From assembly GCA_039817825.1 (NCBI GenBank), contig JBCBVA010000004.1, positions 11,030 through 75,029 on the forward strand: 64,000 bases of DNA, in the 5' to 3' direction. The DNA is from PCC-7336 sp039817825 (GTDB lineage: Bacteria > Cyanobacteriota > Cyanobacteriia > Thermostichales > PCC-7336). Below the pieces are notes generated by a model that saw only the letters and a program-made list of their open reading frames with translations, was not told where the DNA came from and did not search any database. This document shows, piece after piece, positions 8,931 through 17,948 of this stretch. A program made the position numbers and the translations under genes. The first letter of the stretch is position 1, and every line of letters begins with the position of its first letter.

Positions 8931-9500
8931 GTCTGAAGGTGCTTGTGAAACCTTCAACAGTCTAGGGGACGAGGGGCATGGCTTCCACTCCCCGGTAAAT
9001 CTCCGCGGGAACTGCAGCATGTAACCGACGACCACCGATCCGGACATCCGGCCTGAGAGACATCCATAGGCAGACTTGTGCTAGTTTTCACGCAAATGAA
9101 CGAGCGGACGCGATCGCATCCCTACCCCGTACATTCCACGTTCAATTCAGCGGAAGAACGTCGACTCAAAATCTGTGTATTCAGTGCCCCATCTGAATTC
9201 GTTCGGGCAGGCGACATTCTGCGCGCCTAACACTGCAGAGATGTAGCAACTACAGCCGAGGCTGCGTCATAGCGAAGGCCAGCCTCGGAATATACACCCA
9301 GGCGGTTACTGGGCCAACTACTGGCTATGGTGTATCCACTGTAGTTGCGTCCAATCGCAACATGGCATCGTAAAGTGGCCGTTCAGGCGCCTGTGCCCCC
9401 AAACGCTGCAACAGTCTATTCCGACCAGCCATCACAGGTCCCATCCCACTCATCCGGCAATACGTGTGAGTTCCCTCCATTGCCCGAGCGCCATTTATTC
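8931..9500. other. intergenic region with a structured leader
   Basis: The gap separates divergent lysS and the hybrid kinase. Its right half holds the three-way-junction-like structure at 9246-9348. The rest shows no gene and no clear promoter. Confidence 0.5.
9246..9348 (+). ncRNA. possible structured RNA, three-way junction
   Basis: A perfect 10-bp closing stem (GCAACTACAG 9246-9255 with CTGTAGTTGC 9339-9348) encloses two hairpins: CCGAGGCTG/CAGCCTCGG (9256-9264 with 9280-9288), starting right after the closing stem, and ATACACC/GGTGTAT (9292-9298 with 9329-9335). The element ends about 150 bases before the kinase start. It could be a leader RNA, a small RNA or a DNA element with inverted ends; the strand is assumed from the downstream gene. 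Confidence 0.4.
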
Positions 9501-11285
9501 ATGACCGGCTACTCATTCATGAGCGCAGCTAACCCGATCGAAGCCACAGTTGTCGTTGTTGACGATCAAACATCGGTTCGCACAGCATTGACACGAGCCA
9601 TGGACAGCCAAGGCTATCGGACGATCGCGTTGGCATCCGCTCAAGACTGCATAAAATTTTGCCTGCACAACACGCCGGATGCCATTCTGCTTGACAGCAT
9701 GATGCCGGAGATGGATGGGTTCACCTGCTGCAAACTCTTGCAGGCGGCATTAGGAGATGACTGTCCGCCAATTTTGATGGTGACAGCCCTAGACGATCGC
9801 CACTCTGTGGATCGGGCATTTGAAGTCGGTGCCAAAGATTTCATTACCAAACCCATTCACTGGCCCGTTCTGTATAATCGCTTATCCGAATTAATTCGAT
9901 CCCACCGTAACTCGGTCAAGCTACGCCAAGAAATTACTCGTTCTCAACGATTGGCCCAACAACTGGAGCTGGCCAATCAGGATTTGGAACTAAAAGTTAG
10001 TCAGCGGGCCAGCCAACTCCAAGACGTACTCACATTCGAGTCCTTACTCAAACGGATTACCGATCGCGTTCGCGAAACCCTGGACGAAGGGAATATCCTG
10101 CGAACTGTGGTGGATGAGTTGGCCACCTGTCTGAGATTGAGCAGCGCTAGCGTGGGGCTTCTGAAATCAGGCTGCCAAGCTTACACCATTCAATTCGACT
10201 GTGCCCTATCGCTGCCATCTTGCGAAGGACGCATCGTCAGAGCTGACGATCATCCCGATGTGTGGTGGTGCTTTCAGCAGGGATACAGCGTCTATCACAC
10301 GTGGCTGCATCCACTACAAGGCAAAGTAGTGGCGCTAGATTGTCCGTTGATGGATGAGGACGGTCGCTTACTCGGAGTGCTGAACTTAATGCGTCCCCAC
10401 TTGGGCTCATTTTCGAGGCTGGAAATTCGCCTGGCAGAACAAGTGGCCAATCAATGCGCGATCGCCATTCGCCAAGCTCAGTTGTACGGAGCGGCCAAAA
10501 GCAAAATTTCAGAGTTGCAGCGGCTAGCCGAGTTGAAAGACGATTTCATGAGCACGGTATCGCACGAATTGCGCACCCCCCTGACCAGCATGCGCATGTC
10601 GTTGCAAATGCTCAAGCACGCTTCCCATCCCGATAAACGCCAGCGCTATCTATCGATGTTGGAATCAGAGTGCGAACGGGAAATTCGATTGGTGGAAGAC
10701 CTGCTGCTCATGCGCGAATTGACCGTTCAACTGGATTCCGAGCAACGCCATCGATTGGAACTCGGACAACTCGTGGGGTCAATCGTGGAGGCCAATTCTA
10801 GTGCTCCACATGCTCAGCATGTCGATATCACTTTCGCCACCTCTCCTCATAAATATTGGGTTCACCTCAACGAGCACTACCTATCCCGAGTGCTGAACGA
10901 GCTGCTTGAAAATGCCTGCAAGCACAGTGGCAGCCGCGGCAGGGTCAGCATCGATGTCTCCGAGCGAGCTTGCCAACACAACTGGGTAGCGATCGGTGTG
11001 CGCAACGATGGTGAGATTCCCCAAGCCGAGCTTCAGCATCTATTCGATACTTTCCACCGTGTGTCTCAGGGCGATCGCTGGCAAACCAGCGGCACCGGTT
11101 TGGGGCTGGCCCTCGTCAAACAAATTGTTGAACGCTTAGGCGGTTCTATCTCGGTGACAAGTGCTGGAGGTTGGGTTCAGTTTGACCTTCACCTACCCCT
11201 CGAACATCCCCCCAAGATTCCGGCAGCCACCACCCAGCCCCTAGCCACAGCCGCTCCAATGGCCATGTCACGCTCGTCACGCTGA
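9501..11285 (+). CDS. hybrid response regulator-sensor histidine kinase
   Basis: About 594 residues in the order receiver, coiled linker, GAF-like domain, HisKA, HATPase. The receiver has VVVVDDQ, the phospho-acceptor Asp in LLDSMMPEMDGF and the conserved Lys in DFITKPIHWP. A coiled coil (LAQQLELANQDLELKV) leads to a GAF-like sensor region. The H-box is STVSHELRTPLTSMRM; NELLENACKHS and GTGLGLALVKQ are the N and G boxes. There is no membrane segment, so the protein is cytosolic. Starts at 9501 or 9519 are both possible and neither has a clear ribosome site; frames upstream to 9345 are non-conserved-looking. No partner regulator is adjacent. The signal is unknown. Confidence 0.88.
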   Translation: MTGYSFMSAANPIEATVVVVDDQTSVRTALTRAMDSQGYRTIALASAQDCIKFCLHNTPDAILLDSMMPEMDGFTCCKLLQAALGDDCPPILMVTALDDRHSVDRAFEVGAKDFITKPIHWPVLYNRLSELIRSHRNSVKLRQEITRSQRLAQQLELANQDLELKVSQRASQLQDVLTFESLLKRITDRVRETLDEGNILRTVVDELATCLRLSSASVGLLKSGCQAYTIQFDCALSLPSCEGRIVRADDHPDVWWCFQQGYSVYHTWLHPLQGKVVALDCPLMDEDGRLLGVLNLMRPHLGSFSRLEIRLAEQVANQCAIAIRQAQLYGAAKSKISELQRLAELKDDFMSTVSHELRTPLTSMRMSLQMLKHASHPDKRQRYLSMLESECEREIRLVEDLLLMRELTVQLDSEQRHRLELGQLVGSIVEANSSAPHAQHVDITFATSPHKYWVHLNEHYLSRVLNELLENACKHSGSRGRVSIDVSERACQHNWVAIGVRNDGEIPQAELQHLFDTFHRVSQGDRWQTSGTGLGLALVKQIVERLGGSISVTSAGGWVQFDLHLPLEHPPKIPAATTQPLATAAPMAMSRSSR

Positions 11286-11364
11286 TTGACCGGTCGGGTA
11301 GTGGCCATCTCTCAGTACTAGAAGCGAACTGAACCAGATTTCGATCCCCCTCACCTCGAATTTA

Positions 11365-11455
11365 TAGTGCTTGCCATTTCAGTTAGGACAAAGGCTTTTA
11401 TGCGCTGTCAGGGAAAGACATAGCTGAAATGTCCGCAGTGGTATGGCCACTGCTA
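11365..11455 (+). mobile_element. MITE-B copy 1
   Basis: This 91-bp element opens TAGTGCTTGCCATTTCAGTT and closes with ATGGCCACTGCTA, flanked by TA on both sides (11363-11364 and 11456-11457). Inside, CATTTCAG and CTGAAATG form an inverted pair, and GCAGTGG/CCACTGC forms a second hairpin. Three more copies lie at 17750, 34088 and 50592, all in this orientation. Confidence 0.75.
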
Positions 11456-11477
11456 TACGTTCACTGAACATTAGGAT

Positions 11478-12632
11478 TTAACGAGCAGCAGCGATCGCGG
11501 CAGGGAGCGCTTCCAATAGGCGATCGACATTCTCGCAGCGGCTGTTATGACCCATGAGGCCAATACGCCATACCTGACCGCCCAACTCACCTAAGCCATT
11601 ACCCAGCTCGATGTTGTAGTTGTTCAGCAGCTTGAGGAAAACATCCTTCCCATTCACGCCGTCGGGAATACGGACGGTGGTGAGGGTGGGTAAACGGTAC
11701 TGGCGATCGACGTGGCATTCTAAGCCAATCTCTGCCAAGCCGTTCCACAAGTACTCTGCCGTATCTTGGTGGCGCTTCCAACGGGCAGTCAGCCCCTCGT
11801 CTGCAATCAGACGTAAGCTCTCGCGAATTGCGTACGTCATGGAGATGGGGGCCGTGTGGTGATAGGTGCGATCGTTACCCCAATACTTGCTCACCAAGCC
11901 CATGTCTAGATACCAGTTGGGCACTTTGCCGGCACGATGATTTAGCTTCTCAACGGCACGGGGTCCCAAGGTGAACGGAGAAATCCCGGGAGGGCAACTG
12001 AGACATTTCTGGCTACAGCTATACGCCATATCCACTCCCCAGTCATCCAAGAAAATGGGCACTCCTCCCAGACTGGTAACGGTATCGGCCAACAACAGAC
12101 AATCAAATTCTTTGCACAAGTCACCAACGCCATCGAGCGGTTGGCGAGCCCCGGTGGAGGTTTCGGCGTGAACTAGGGCCAGAATAGCGGGACGGTGTTC
12201 TTCCAGTCCTTTACGAATCTCATCGAGGGAGAACACGTTGCCCCATGGTTGGTTAATCGTGCGCACGTCCGCTCCGTAGCGCTCCGCCATATCTACCAGG
12301 CGGTGACCAAAATATCCATTGACGCCCACGAGAACAACATCGCCGCGCTCCACAGTGTTTGCCAGCGTGGCTTCCATTGCTGCGCTACCGGTACCGCTGA
12401 CCGGAATGGTCAACTGATTATCCGTTTGCCAGATGTACCGCAACAGGGATTGGACTTCCCCCATGCGGGCCAAGAATTCGGGGTCGAGGTGGCTCACCTG
12501 ACGGGTGGTCATAGCATTCAGTACTGCCGGATCTGCGTTAGATGGCCCAGGCCCCAAGAGCAACCGCTCGGGCATTTTGAGAGGAGCGAGGGACAAACGG
12601 TGGCGATCGCTAACAGCAGCAGTTGCAGTCAT
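11478..12632 (-). CDS. alanine/serine-glyoxylate aminotransferase family (class V PLP enzyme)
   Basis: The 384-residue protein is a class V aminotransferase of the alanine-glyoxylate / serine-glyoxylate group. It has LLLGPGPSNADPAVL near the N-terminus, VSGTGSAAMEATLAN for phosphate binding, HAETSTGARQPL, LLADTVTSLGG and the PLP-binding Lys209 in SCSQKCLSCPPG. In cyanobacteria such enzymes act in photorespiratory glyoxylate metabolism; older literature calls a homologue the 42-kDa soluble hydrogenase subunit. No signal peptide is seen, so it is cytosolic. Substrate preference (Ala or Ser) cannot be read. It is followed by MITE-B on the downstream side. Confidence 0.9.
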   Translation of the reverse strand: MTATAAVSDRHRLSLAPLKMPERLLLGPGPSNADPAVLNAMTTRQVSHLDPEFLARMGEVQSLLRYIWQTDNQLTIPVSGTGSAAMEATLANTVERGDVVLVGVNGYFGHRLVDMAERYGADVRTINQPWGNVFSLDEIRKGLEEHRPAILALVHAETSTGARQPLDGVGDLCKEFDCLLLADTVTSLGGVPIFLDDWGVDMAYSCSQKCLSCPPGISPFTLGPRAVEKLNHRAGKVPNWYLDMGLVSKYWGNDRTYHHTAPISMTYAIRESLRLIADEGLTARWKRHQDTAEYLWNGLAEIGLECHVDRQYRLPTLTTVRIPDGVNGKDVFLKLLNNYNIELGNGLGELGGQVWRIGLMGHNSRCENVDRLLEALPAAIAAAR

Positions 12633-12777
12633 GACATAGGGGGATAAACACTACGAATTCAGGGGGTTGAACCCGAAGATGGATTATCCCACGATCGGGG
12701 AGCGATAACGGAGTTTTGTAACATTCGATGCAGAACTAGGGGATGGGGAAAACACTGGCTGATGGTTGAAAGGGTTT

Positions 12778-12880
12778 GGTGTCCTTGGTCCTTGGTCCTT
12801 GGTCCTTGGTCCTTGGCCCTTGGTCTTTGGTCCTTGGTCGTTAATAAAAACCAATGACCAGTGACTAATGACCAATGACT
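12778..12880. repeat. heptamer repeat tract (GGTCCTT)n and CCAATGA repeats
   Basis: About nine units of a 7-mer close to GGTCCTT run from 12778 to 12840, followed by TTAATAAAAA and CCAATGAC/TAATGACC units up to 12880. The two halves are complementary enough (GGTCGTTA against TAATGACC with one wobble) to fold back. It lies just past the gdhA stop, like the tract near lysS. Confidence 0.75.
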
Positions 12881-12899
12881 GGTAGTCCAGACCTAAACT

Positions 12900-14189
12900 T
12901 CACGCCCCCCGCAAATAGTAATTCCTCGTCCCTCGAGCCGCGATCGCCGCACTCAGCCTCTCCAGCGCATGCACGTACGCTGCCGTACGGTACGAAATCT
13001 GTTTCTCTTTGCCTAGCTGATAAACCGTTTCTGCCTCATATTCAATCTTGCTTTTGAGCCGATCGTTGACCTGCGCTTCCGACCAATACTGTCCGGCACG
13101 GTTCTGCACCCATTCGAAGTAACTGACGGTGACGCCTCCAGCATTAACCAGGATGTCCGGCATGACAAAGACGCCTTTTCGCTCCAGAATCTCGTCCGCT
13201 TCAGGAGTCACGGGGCCGTTCGCCACTTCAAAAATGAACTGAGCGCGGATACGGGGGGCGTTATCGGCACGAATTTGGTTTTCGAGAGCAGCGGGAATGA
13301 GGACATCGACATCCAGCTCTAGCAACTCATCATTGGTAATCTGCTGATGATCGACCAAATTGCAGACGCTACCTTCGCAGTACACGGCTTCTAGCTGGCG
13401 CGAATGTTCCTTTTGGTAGCGGATGCTGGGGATGTCCAACCCTTGAGGAGAGTAGATCCCTCCGCGTGAATCGCTGACCGCCACCACTGTGTAACCCGCT
13501 TGGAATAGCAGCTCGGCTAAGACAGCGCCGGCATTGCCGAACCCCTGGATGGCAACAGTGGTGTAGGCAGGATAGCGATCGAATTTCGGTAAGAGAGTGT
13601 TAATGACATCAAACGCACCACGCGCGGTTGCCTCGTTACGCCCCAAACTTCCCCCCATCGCCAACGGCTTGCCCGTGATCGCCGCAGGCACTAAGTGACG
13701 GCGAATAGTGCTGTATTGATCCATCATCCAGCCCATGATGGTGGGGTTGGTGTAGACATCGGGGGCTGGAATATCGACGTCCGGCCCGATAAAATCGGCG
13801 ATCGCGTCAATATATCCGCGACTTAACCGCTCTAATTCGAACTTGGAGAGTGCTTTCGGATCGAGGGTGACACCACCCTTTCCACCGCCAAACGGCAAAT
13901 CCAGCACAGCACACTTAAACGTCATCCAAAACGCCAGACTGGTGACCTCATCCAGAGTCACATCGGGATGAAAGCGAATTCCCCCTTTGGCCGGACCGCG
14001 AACGGTACTGTAGCGGACTCGGTAGCCCTGAAACACTTGCAGCGAGCCGTCATCCATCCGCACGGGAATGGAGACGGTCAGGGATGCCTTAGGGTATTTC
14101 AGCATCTCCAGCGTTTCGTCCGGCAGAGATACGTACTGAAGGGGTTTTTCTAACCGCTGACTGGCTTGAGAAAACAGACTGGACGCCAC
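12900..14189 (-). CDS. gdhA: glutamate dehydrogenase (Glu/Leu/Phe/Val family)
   Basis: The 429-residue enzyme interconverts glutamate and 2-oxoglutarate plus ammonium. GPAKGGIRFHPDV holds the substrate-binding Lys, FKCAVLDLPFGGGKGG carries the catalytic region, and VAIQGFGNAGAVLAELL is the NAD(P)-binding Rossmann loop; PDILVNAGGVTVSYFEW is a family landmark near the C-terminus. The start is GTG at 14189, supported by GGAGGG seven bases upstream. Length is normal. It lies between the aminotransferase and a divergent secreted protein. Cofactor preference cannot be read with confidence. Confidence 0.93.
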   Translation of the reverse strand: MASSLFSQASQRLEKPLQYVSLPDETLEMLKYPKASLTVSIPVRMDDGSLQVFQGYRVRYSTVRGPAKGGIRFHPDVTLDEVTSLAFWMTFKCAVLDLPFGGGKGGVTLDPKALSKFELERLSRGYIDAIADFIGPDVDIPAPDVYTNPTIMGWMMDQYSTIRRHLVPAAITGKPLAMGGSLGRNEATARGAFDVINTLLPKFDRYPAYTTVAIQGFGNAGAVLAELLFQAGYTVVAVSDSRGGIYSPQGLDIPSIRYQKEHSRQLEAVYCEGSVCNLVDHQQITNDELLELDVDVLIPAALENQIRADNAPRIRAQFIFEVANGPVTPEADEILERKGVFVMPDILVNAGGVTVSYFEWVQNRAGQYWSEAQVNDRLKSKIEYEAETVYQLGKEKQISYRTAAYVHALERLSAAIAARGTRNYYLRGA

Positions 14190-14397
14190 TAAGAAACCCT
14201 CCGGTCAATCCCGATTAAATCTGGAATTTGCGATTTTGAACTTCTCTTGAAGGGGAGGCAGGCCAGCAATTGCTTTGATAGGCTCTGTTGCGTCTGGCGG
14301 CAAGCTCTCTCTCTGTCTGCACTGCTCAGTCACAAGAATATGCCGTCACGAGATCGCGACGTTGGCCCTCGCCCCATTACCCCACTATTATCCCGTC

Positions 14398-15096
14398 ATG
14401 AAAAAGCTAATTTCTTTACTTTTAATGTCATCTGTCCTGACAGTTGCAATACCGGCTGCGGCTGACGGGTTAGATACCGCTTCTGCTCCAGCGATCGCCC
14501 AAGTCCCCTCCAGTGTGGATGCCAACCAGTTCAATCCCTTAGGACTGTTTTCCGAACCTGGCACGTGGATGGAATTTCGCATGCAAAGTACCGATCTGTC
14601 TGGAGATATGAAAATCACCTGGTTGGAGCGAGACGTTGTAGAAGGTGTTGAGTACCAGTGGATGGAGATGGAACTCGACGCACAGGGGCAGAGGATGATT
14701 TCAAAACGACTGACGAATCTGGGAGATTCAGGTCCAATCTTTCGGGAAATGATTCTCAAGCTGGGGGACGAACCTGCCATGCTGGTCTCGTCTGAAATGC
14801 TGCAAATGGGTCTTGGGGCCGCATTCGAGGTCAACCCACCTGCACCAGAAGTCGGAGAAGAGCCTGTTTATGTGGGCACCGAAACGGTCACGGTTGGTGC
14901 TGGTACATTCGAGACGGATGTGTACGAGTTTCGCAGCGATGGAGAGGTCGTGCGCGGGTATATCGCCAATTCACTGCCGGGGATGGTGTTGATGGAAGGG
15001 GAAGACATGCGGATGGAATTGATGGGCTCGGGACGAGACGGGCGATCGGCCATTACCGAGGCACCAGTACCTGCAGAGGAACTCTTTGGCAGGTAA
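14398..15096 (+). CDS. secreted hypothetical protein
   Basis: The 232-residue product starts with a clear signal peptide (MKKLISLLLMSSVLTVAIPA, cleavage near AAADG), so it is exported. The mature part contains NPLGLFSEPGTWMEFRMQS, ITWLERDVVEGVEYQWMEME, a VTVGAGTFETDVYEF strand pair and many Met residues. This looks like a beta-rich periplasmic protein of unknown function. ATG at 14398 is chosen because it begins the signal peptide; an upstream in-frame start at 14275 adds unrelated residues. It is divergent from gdhA and ends before a hairpin at 15213. Confidence 0.75.
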   Translation: MKKLISLLLMSSVLTVAIPAAADGLDTASAPAIAQVPSSVDANQFNPLGLFSEPGTWMEFRMQSTDLSGDMKITWLERDVVEGVEYQWMEMELDAQGQRMISKRLTNLGDSGPIFREMILKLGDEPAMLVSSEMLQMGLGAAFEVNPPAPEVGEEPVYVGTETVTVGAGTFETDVYEFRSDGEVVRGYIANSLPGMVLMEGEDMRMELMGSGRDGRSAITEAPVPAEELFGR

Positions 15097-15212
15097 TGAC
15101 CAAAGGGGCGATCGCGATTGGCAACTGGAGATTGGAGCAACGTCAGTTCGATCGTGTTATTTGAGCAAGATGTTTGTCTCGCCACACAACGACATCATTT
15201 GGGGGAAAGGAC

Positions 15213-15251
15213 TCTTGCTCCCTTCCCCTAATAAGTTCAAAAGGAGCAAGA
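15213..15251. terminator. inverted repeat between convergent genes
   Basis: TCTTGCTCC (15213-15221) and GGAGCAAGA (15243-15251) form a 9-bp stem with a 21-base loop in the gap between the secreted protein and the converging DUF3769 gene. No T-tract follows, so the role as terminator is inferred from position. Confidence 0.45.
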
Positions 15252-15312
15252 CGGTTCTAGCTCCTACTCAGCCCAGACATTGGTTTGGGAAGTCTACCCG
15301 GTCGAATTTCCA

Positions 15313-17361
15313 TTACTGCAGTGTTCCTTCGGGAAGGCCGACCCCGGCATCAAAGATATTGAAGTCATCAATGCGCACCCGAAAACTACCCGATTGGCTA
15401 ATCAAGCTAAAACTGATATCGATACCGTAAGTTCGGCGATCGTAGGAAATTGAGTAGAGGGTATCTAGCTCTTCAAACCCTTCGTCGAGGCGAATGCGAG
15501 TCTCGGCACCAATTCGAAACGGGCCGTAAAGCTGTTGACGTAATCCCAGACGAACGGTTTCGCGGGAGCGGAATCGATCAAAGCGGAGTGGTGTATCGTC
15601 ATCGACAACACCATTGCTATAGATCAAATTAAACGCAGTGTAATCGAAGAAATTGCGATCGAATTCTCCCAACACCGTTTGAAACCCGATGCTGCCGATC
15701 AGAGATGTTTGAATATCGCCAGTCGTGTAGGCGGCAGCGTTGGTTCGCAGACCCGTGATCGCCCAAAAGCCCTGTTCGATCGGCGCAAAACTAAACCGGG
15801 GCTGAGGGCGATCGCTCACATCGACCTGCCATAGCGGAAACCTGCCACTCAACGCGGCATCCGCCCGTAACCGACCCACCTGCACAAACTCCAGGCGATC
15901 GTCACGACTCTCACCATCTAAGTAATCTCCCGCGATCCGGGAACTAAAGCTAATTCCGGAATTGCCCAGATCGATCCTTGGCGAATTGTAGGCAACCCCC
16001 GCCTCGTGAAATAGGTCGGTTCGGGTATCCACTTCACCAAAGATCGGGCGGAATCGGGGTCGGTAGGCATAGCGCAACACAACGTTGCCGCGATTGGTAC
16101 CCACTGGAATGCGGTGCTGGATACGAGCCCGAATTTCATCGTCTACGCCGCTGGCAAACGCCAGCGAGTTGAGGGCTACAAAAATATCGGTCACCTGTTT
16201 GCCGGGGCTGACGCGATTAAATTCCAAATCCAGACCGAAGGCCGCGAGAATGCCGTCTTCGTTGCCGAACTGCTGTACCCTCAGTCGGGGCGCGACCGTG
16301 AAGGCGATATTTCGTTGCCCCAAGAGTTCTAGATTGCGGCGCAGAATTAATCCGCCGTCATCATCGTCAAACAGAACATCGAACGGAGGGCGGCGACCGA
16401 CGGAGTCATCTCCGATCACAATTTGGTTGTCGCGCAGGGGCAGTCGAAACTTGCGATCGAACCACAGGCTGCTGCCCCGCATGGTGAGCAAGCTGGCTCC
16501 GTTTGGCAATTCTTCCAGTACCGCTGTTTCCGATCGCCGCTCCAATTCCGGTCCCCGAGGTGGCCCCTCTGGGTCGTTGGTGACCGCAACATTGGTGGCC
16601 GTCCAATTCTCTGGAGTGAGATTGATGCGATCGGCTTCGAAGCGCACAAACTTGATGTTCGGTCGGGATGATGGAGTGTCGAATACCGATGTAGCCACTG
16701 CGTCAGTGGATAGCGTTGCCCGTTGGATGCTGACCGGCAAGTTAACGATATCCAGTTCCCCTTCCGCATTGTCCAGGTAGCCCGTTTGGTCTCCCGTGTT
16801 GTACTCCAGGTAGGTGCCCCGAACTTCCTGGCGCTCGTCAATTTTGATGACGACATTGCCTTCTGCCGTCGCAATTTCCGTGACCAAATTCATGGTGACG
16901 GTGTCGGCATTGAGGATGGTTTGCCCGAAGACCATCTCCACATTGCCTTCCGCCGTAAATATTTGGGTGTCGGAGTTGAATGTCTGGCGATCCGAGCGAA
17001 TTTGCAGGGCGTTTTCCGGCAACGCCGTTTCCCCTGTAGGTGTTCCTGTTGCTGAATCTAGGTCGGGGGATGGAGCTAATTCGGGACTGATGTTTGTTTC
17101 GGTAGGCTGTTCATCTAGCTCGCTCTCGGCTCCCGGTTCGGTGTCTACTTCCGGTTCGGTGTCTAGTTGCGCAACTGGGTTGCTGTCCCTGTTTGGCGAC
17201 TGCTCCCCATCGAGTGGCTCGCTGGGTAAAAGCTGAGAGGCTTCTCCGTCAGCTTGGAGACTATTAGCTGACGCTCCCGGTGGGGACTCCGGTGGAACTG
17301 TTTCCAGAGGGGGGAGCTGGGCGATCGATAGGGGAGTTAACCAAAAAAGCAGGGGTATCAC
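15313..17361 (-). CDS. OstA-like / DUF3769 outer-membrane protein
   Basis: This 682-residue exported protein has a short hydrophobic signal (MIPLLFWLTPLSIAQ), a low-complexity Pro/Glu/Ser-rich linker to about residue 105, an OstA/LptA-like beta segment (ALQIRSDRQTFNSDTQIFTA, AEGNVVIKIDERQEV) and a long C-terminal half of alternating beta strands with tyrosine-ended segments, as in an LptD-type barrel. The last residues end in a hydrophobic/aromatic pattern. In cyanobacteria such DUF3769 proteins are thought to take the place of LptD in lipopolysaccharide export. GTG is the start. Assignment to the family is firm; the export role is inference. Confidence 0.82.
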   Translation of the reverse strand: MIPLLFWLTPLSIAQLPPLETVPPESPPGASANSLQADGEASQLLPSEPLDGEQSPNRDSNPVAQLDTEPEVDTEPGAESELDEQPTETNISPELAPSPDLDSATGTPTGETALPENALQIRSDRQTFNSDTQIFTAEGNVEMVFGQTILNADTVTMNLVTEIATAEGNVVIKIDERQEVRGTYLEYNTGDQTGYLDNAEGELDIVNLPVSIQRATLSTDAVATSVFDTPSSRPNIKFVRFEADRINLTPENWTATNVAVTNDPEGPPRGPELERRSETAVLEELPNGASLLTMRGSSLWFDRKFRLPLRDNQIVIGDDSVGRRPPFDVLFDDDDGGLILRRNLELLGQRNIAFTVAPRLRVQQFGNEDGILAAFGLDLEFNRVSPGKQVTDIFVALNSLAFASGVDDEIRARIQHRIPVGTNRGNVVLRYAYRPRFRPIFGEVDTRTDLFHEAGVAYNSPRIDLGNSGISFSSRIAGDYLDGESRDDRLEFVQVGRLRADAALSGRFPLWQVDVSDRPQPRFSFAPIEQGFWAITGLRTNAAAYTTGDIQTSLIGSIGFQTVLGEFDRNFFDYTAFNLIYSNGVVDDDTPLRFDRFRSRETVRLGLRQQLYGPFRIGAETRIRLDEGFEELDTLYSISYDRRTYGIDISFSLISQSGSFRVRIDDFNIFDAGVGLPEGTLQ

Positions 17362-17948
17362 GTGCTCTACATCCAGGGGAGATGGGGCTGCGGAAGGTCA
17401 TCTTATGGGTGTTGAGTGAGGGAGTGTGAGGGAGATACACCTTGCAACGCACATCGATGCTGAACGTGCCGGTGGGATTCTCGGACTGCTTATTACTGTA
17501 ATGACTTTTCGATCGAAACGCTCTGCCGATTGACGTCCCCTCCCATCTGGACACACCGATATCTGGGCTAAACCATCCACTTGGCATCGAGAAAGCGCGT
17601 TCCCACCAATTTTCACCAATTACTGGAAAATTTTTAATTGAGTTCGGTGTCGTTAGGTGCGAGCGATCGCGACTGGAACCCTACCGCCATACCCACTGAC
17701 TTGCTGCGTTGGTGCCACTCACAATAGGCCAGAACAAGGCCACAACCTATAGCGTTTTTCATTTCAGTCAGGACACTCAACTCTAGGTGTAGACAGGGAT
17801 TGCTATAGCTGAAATGTCCGCAGTGATGTGGTCACTGCTCTAGCTGGAATCGCACGAGTTAGCAGACTTGAATTTGCACCGCAAGAACTGCAGCAGGAGG
17901 ACAGCCGAGTGCTAGCATAAAAAGCTGTGCGAGCAAGCGGGTGCAGTT
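17362..17948. other. 587-bp gap with MITE-B, no gene
   Basis: The divergent promoter region between the DUF3769 gene and pheT. It contains a MITE-B copy at about 17750-17842. Two minus-strand frames (17264-17587, 17398-17619) are not believable as proteins. Confidence 0.55.
17750..17842 (+). mobile_element. MITE-B copy 2
   Basis: This copy opens TAGCGTTTTTCATTTCAGTC after a TA at 17748-17749 and carries the family core ATAGCTGAAATGTCCGCAGT. Its right end is more worn (GTCACTGCTCTA) so the flanking TA is uncertain on that side. It lies about 105 bases upstream of pheT and could influence its promoter. Confidence 0.7.

Noticed and set aside
16085..16780. 231-codon plus-strand frame inside the DUF3769 gene
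   Set aside because: It is Arg/Ser-rich antisense reading of a beta-barrel gene.
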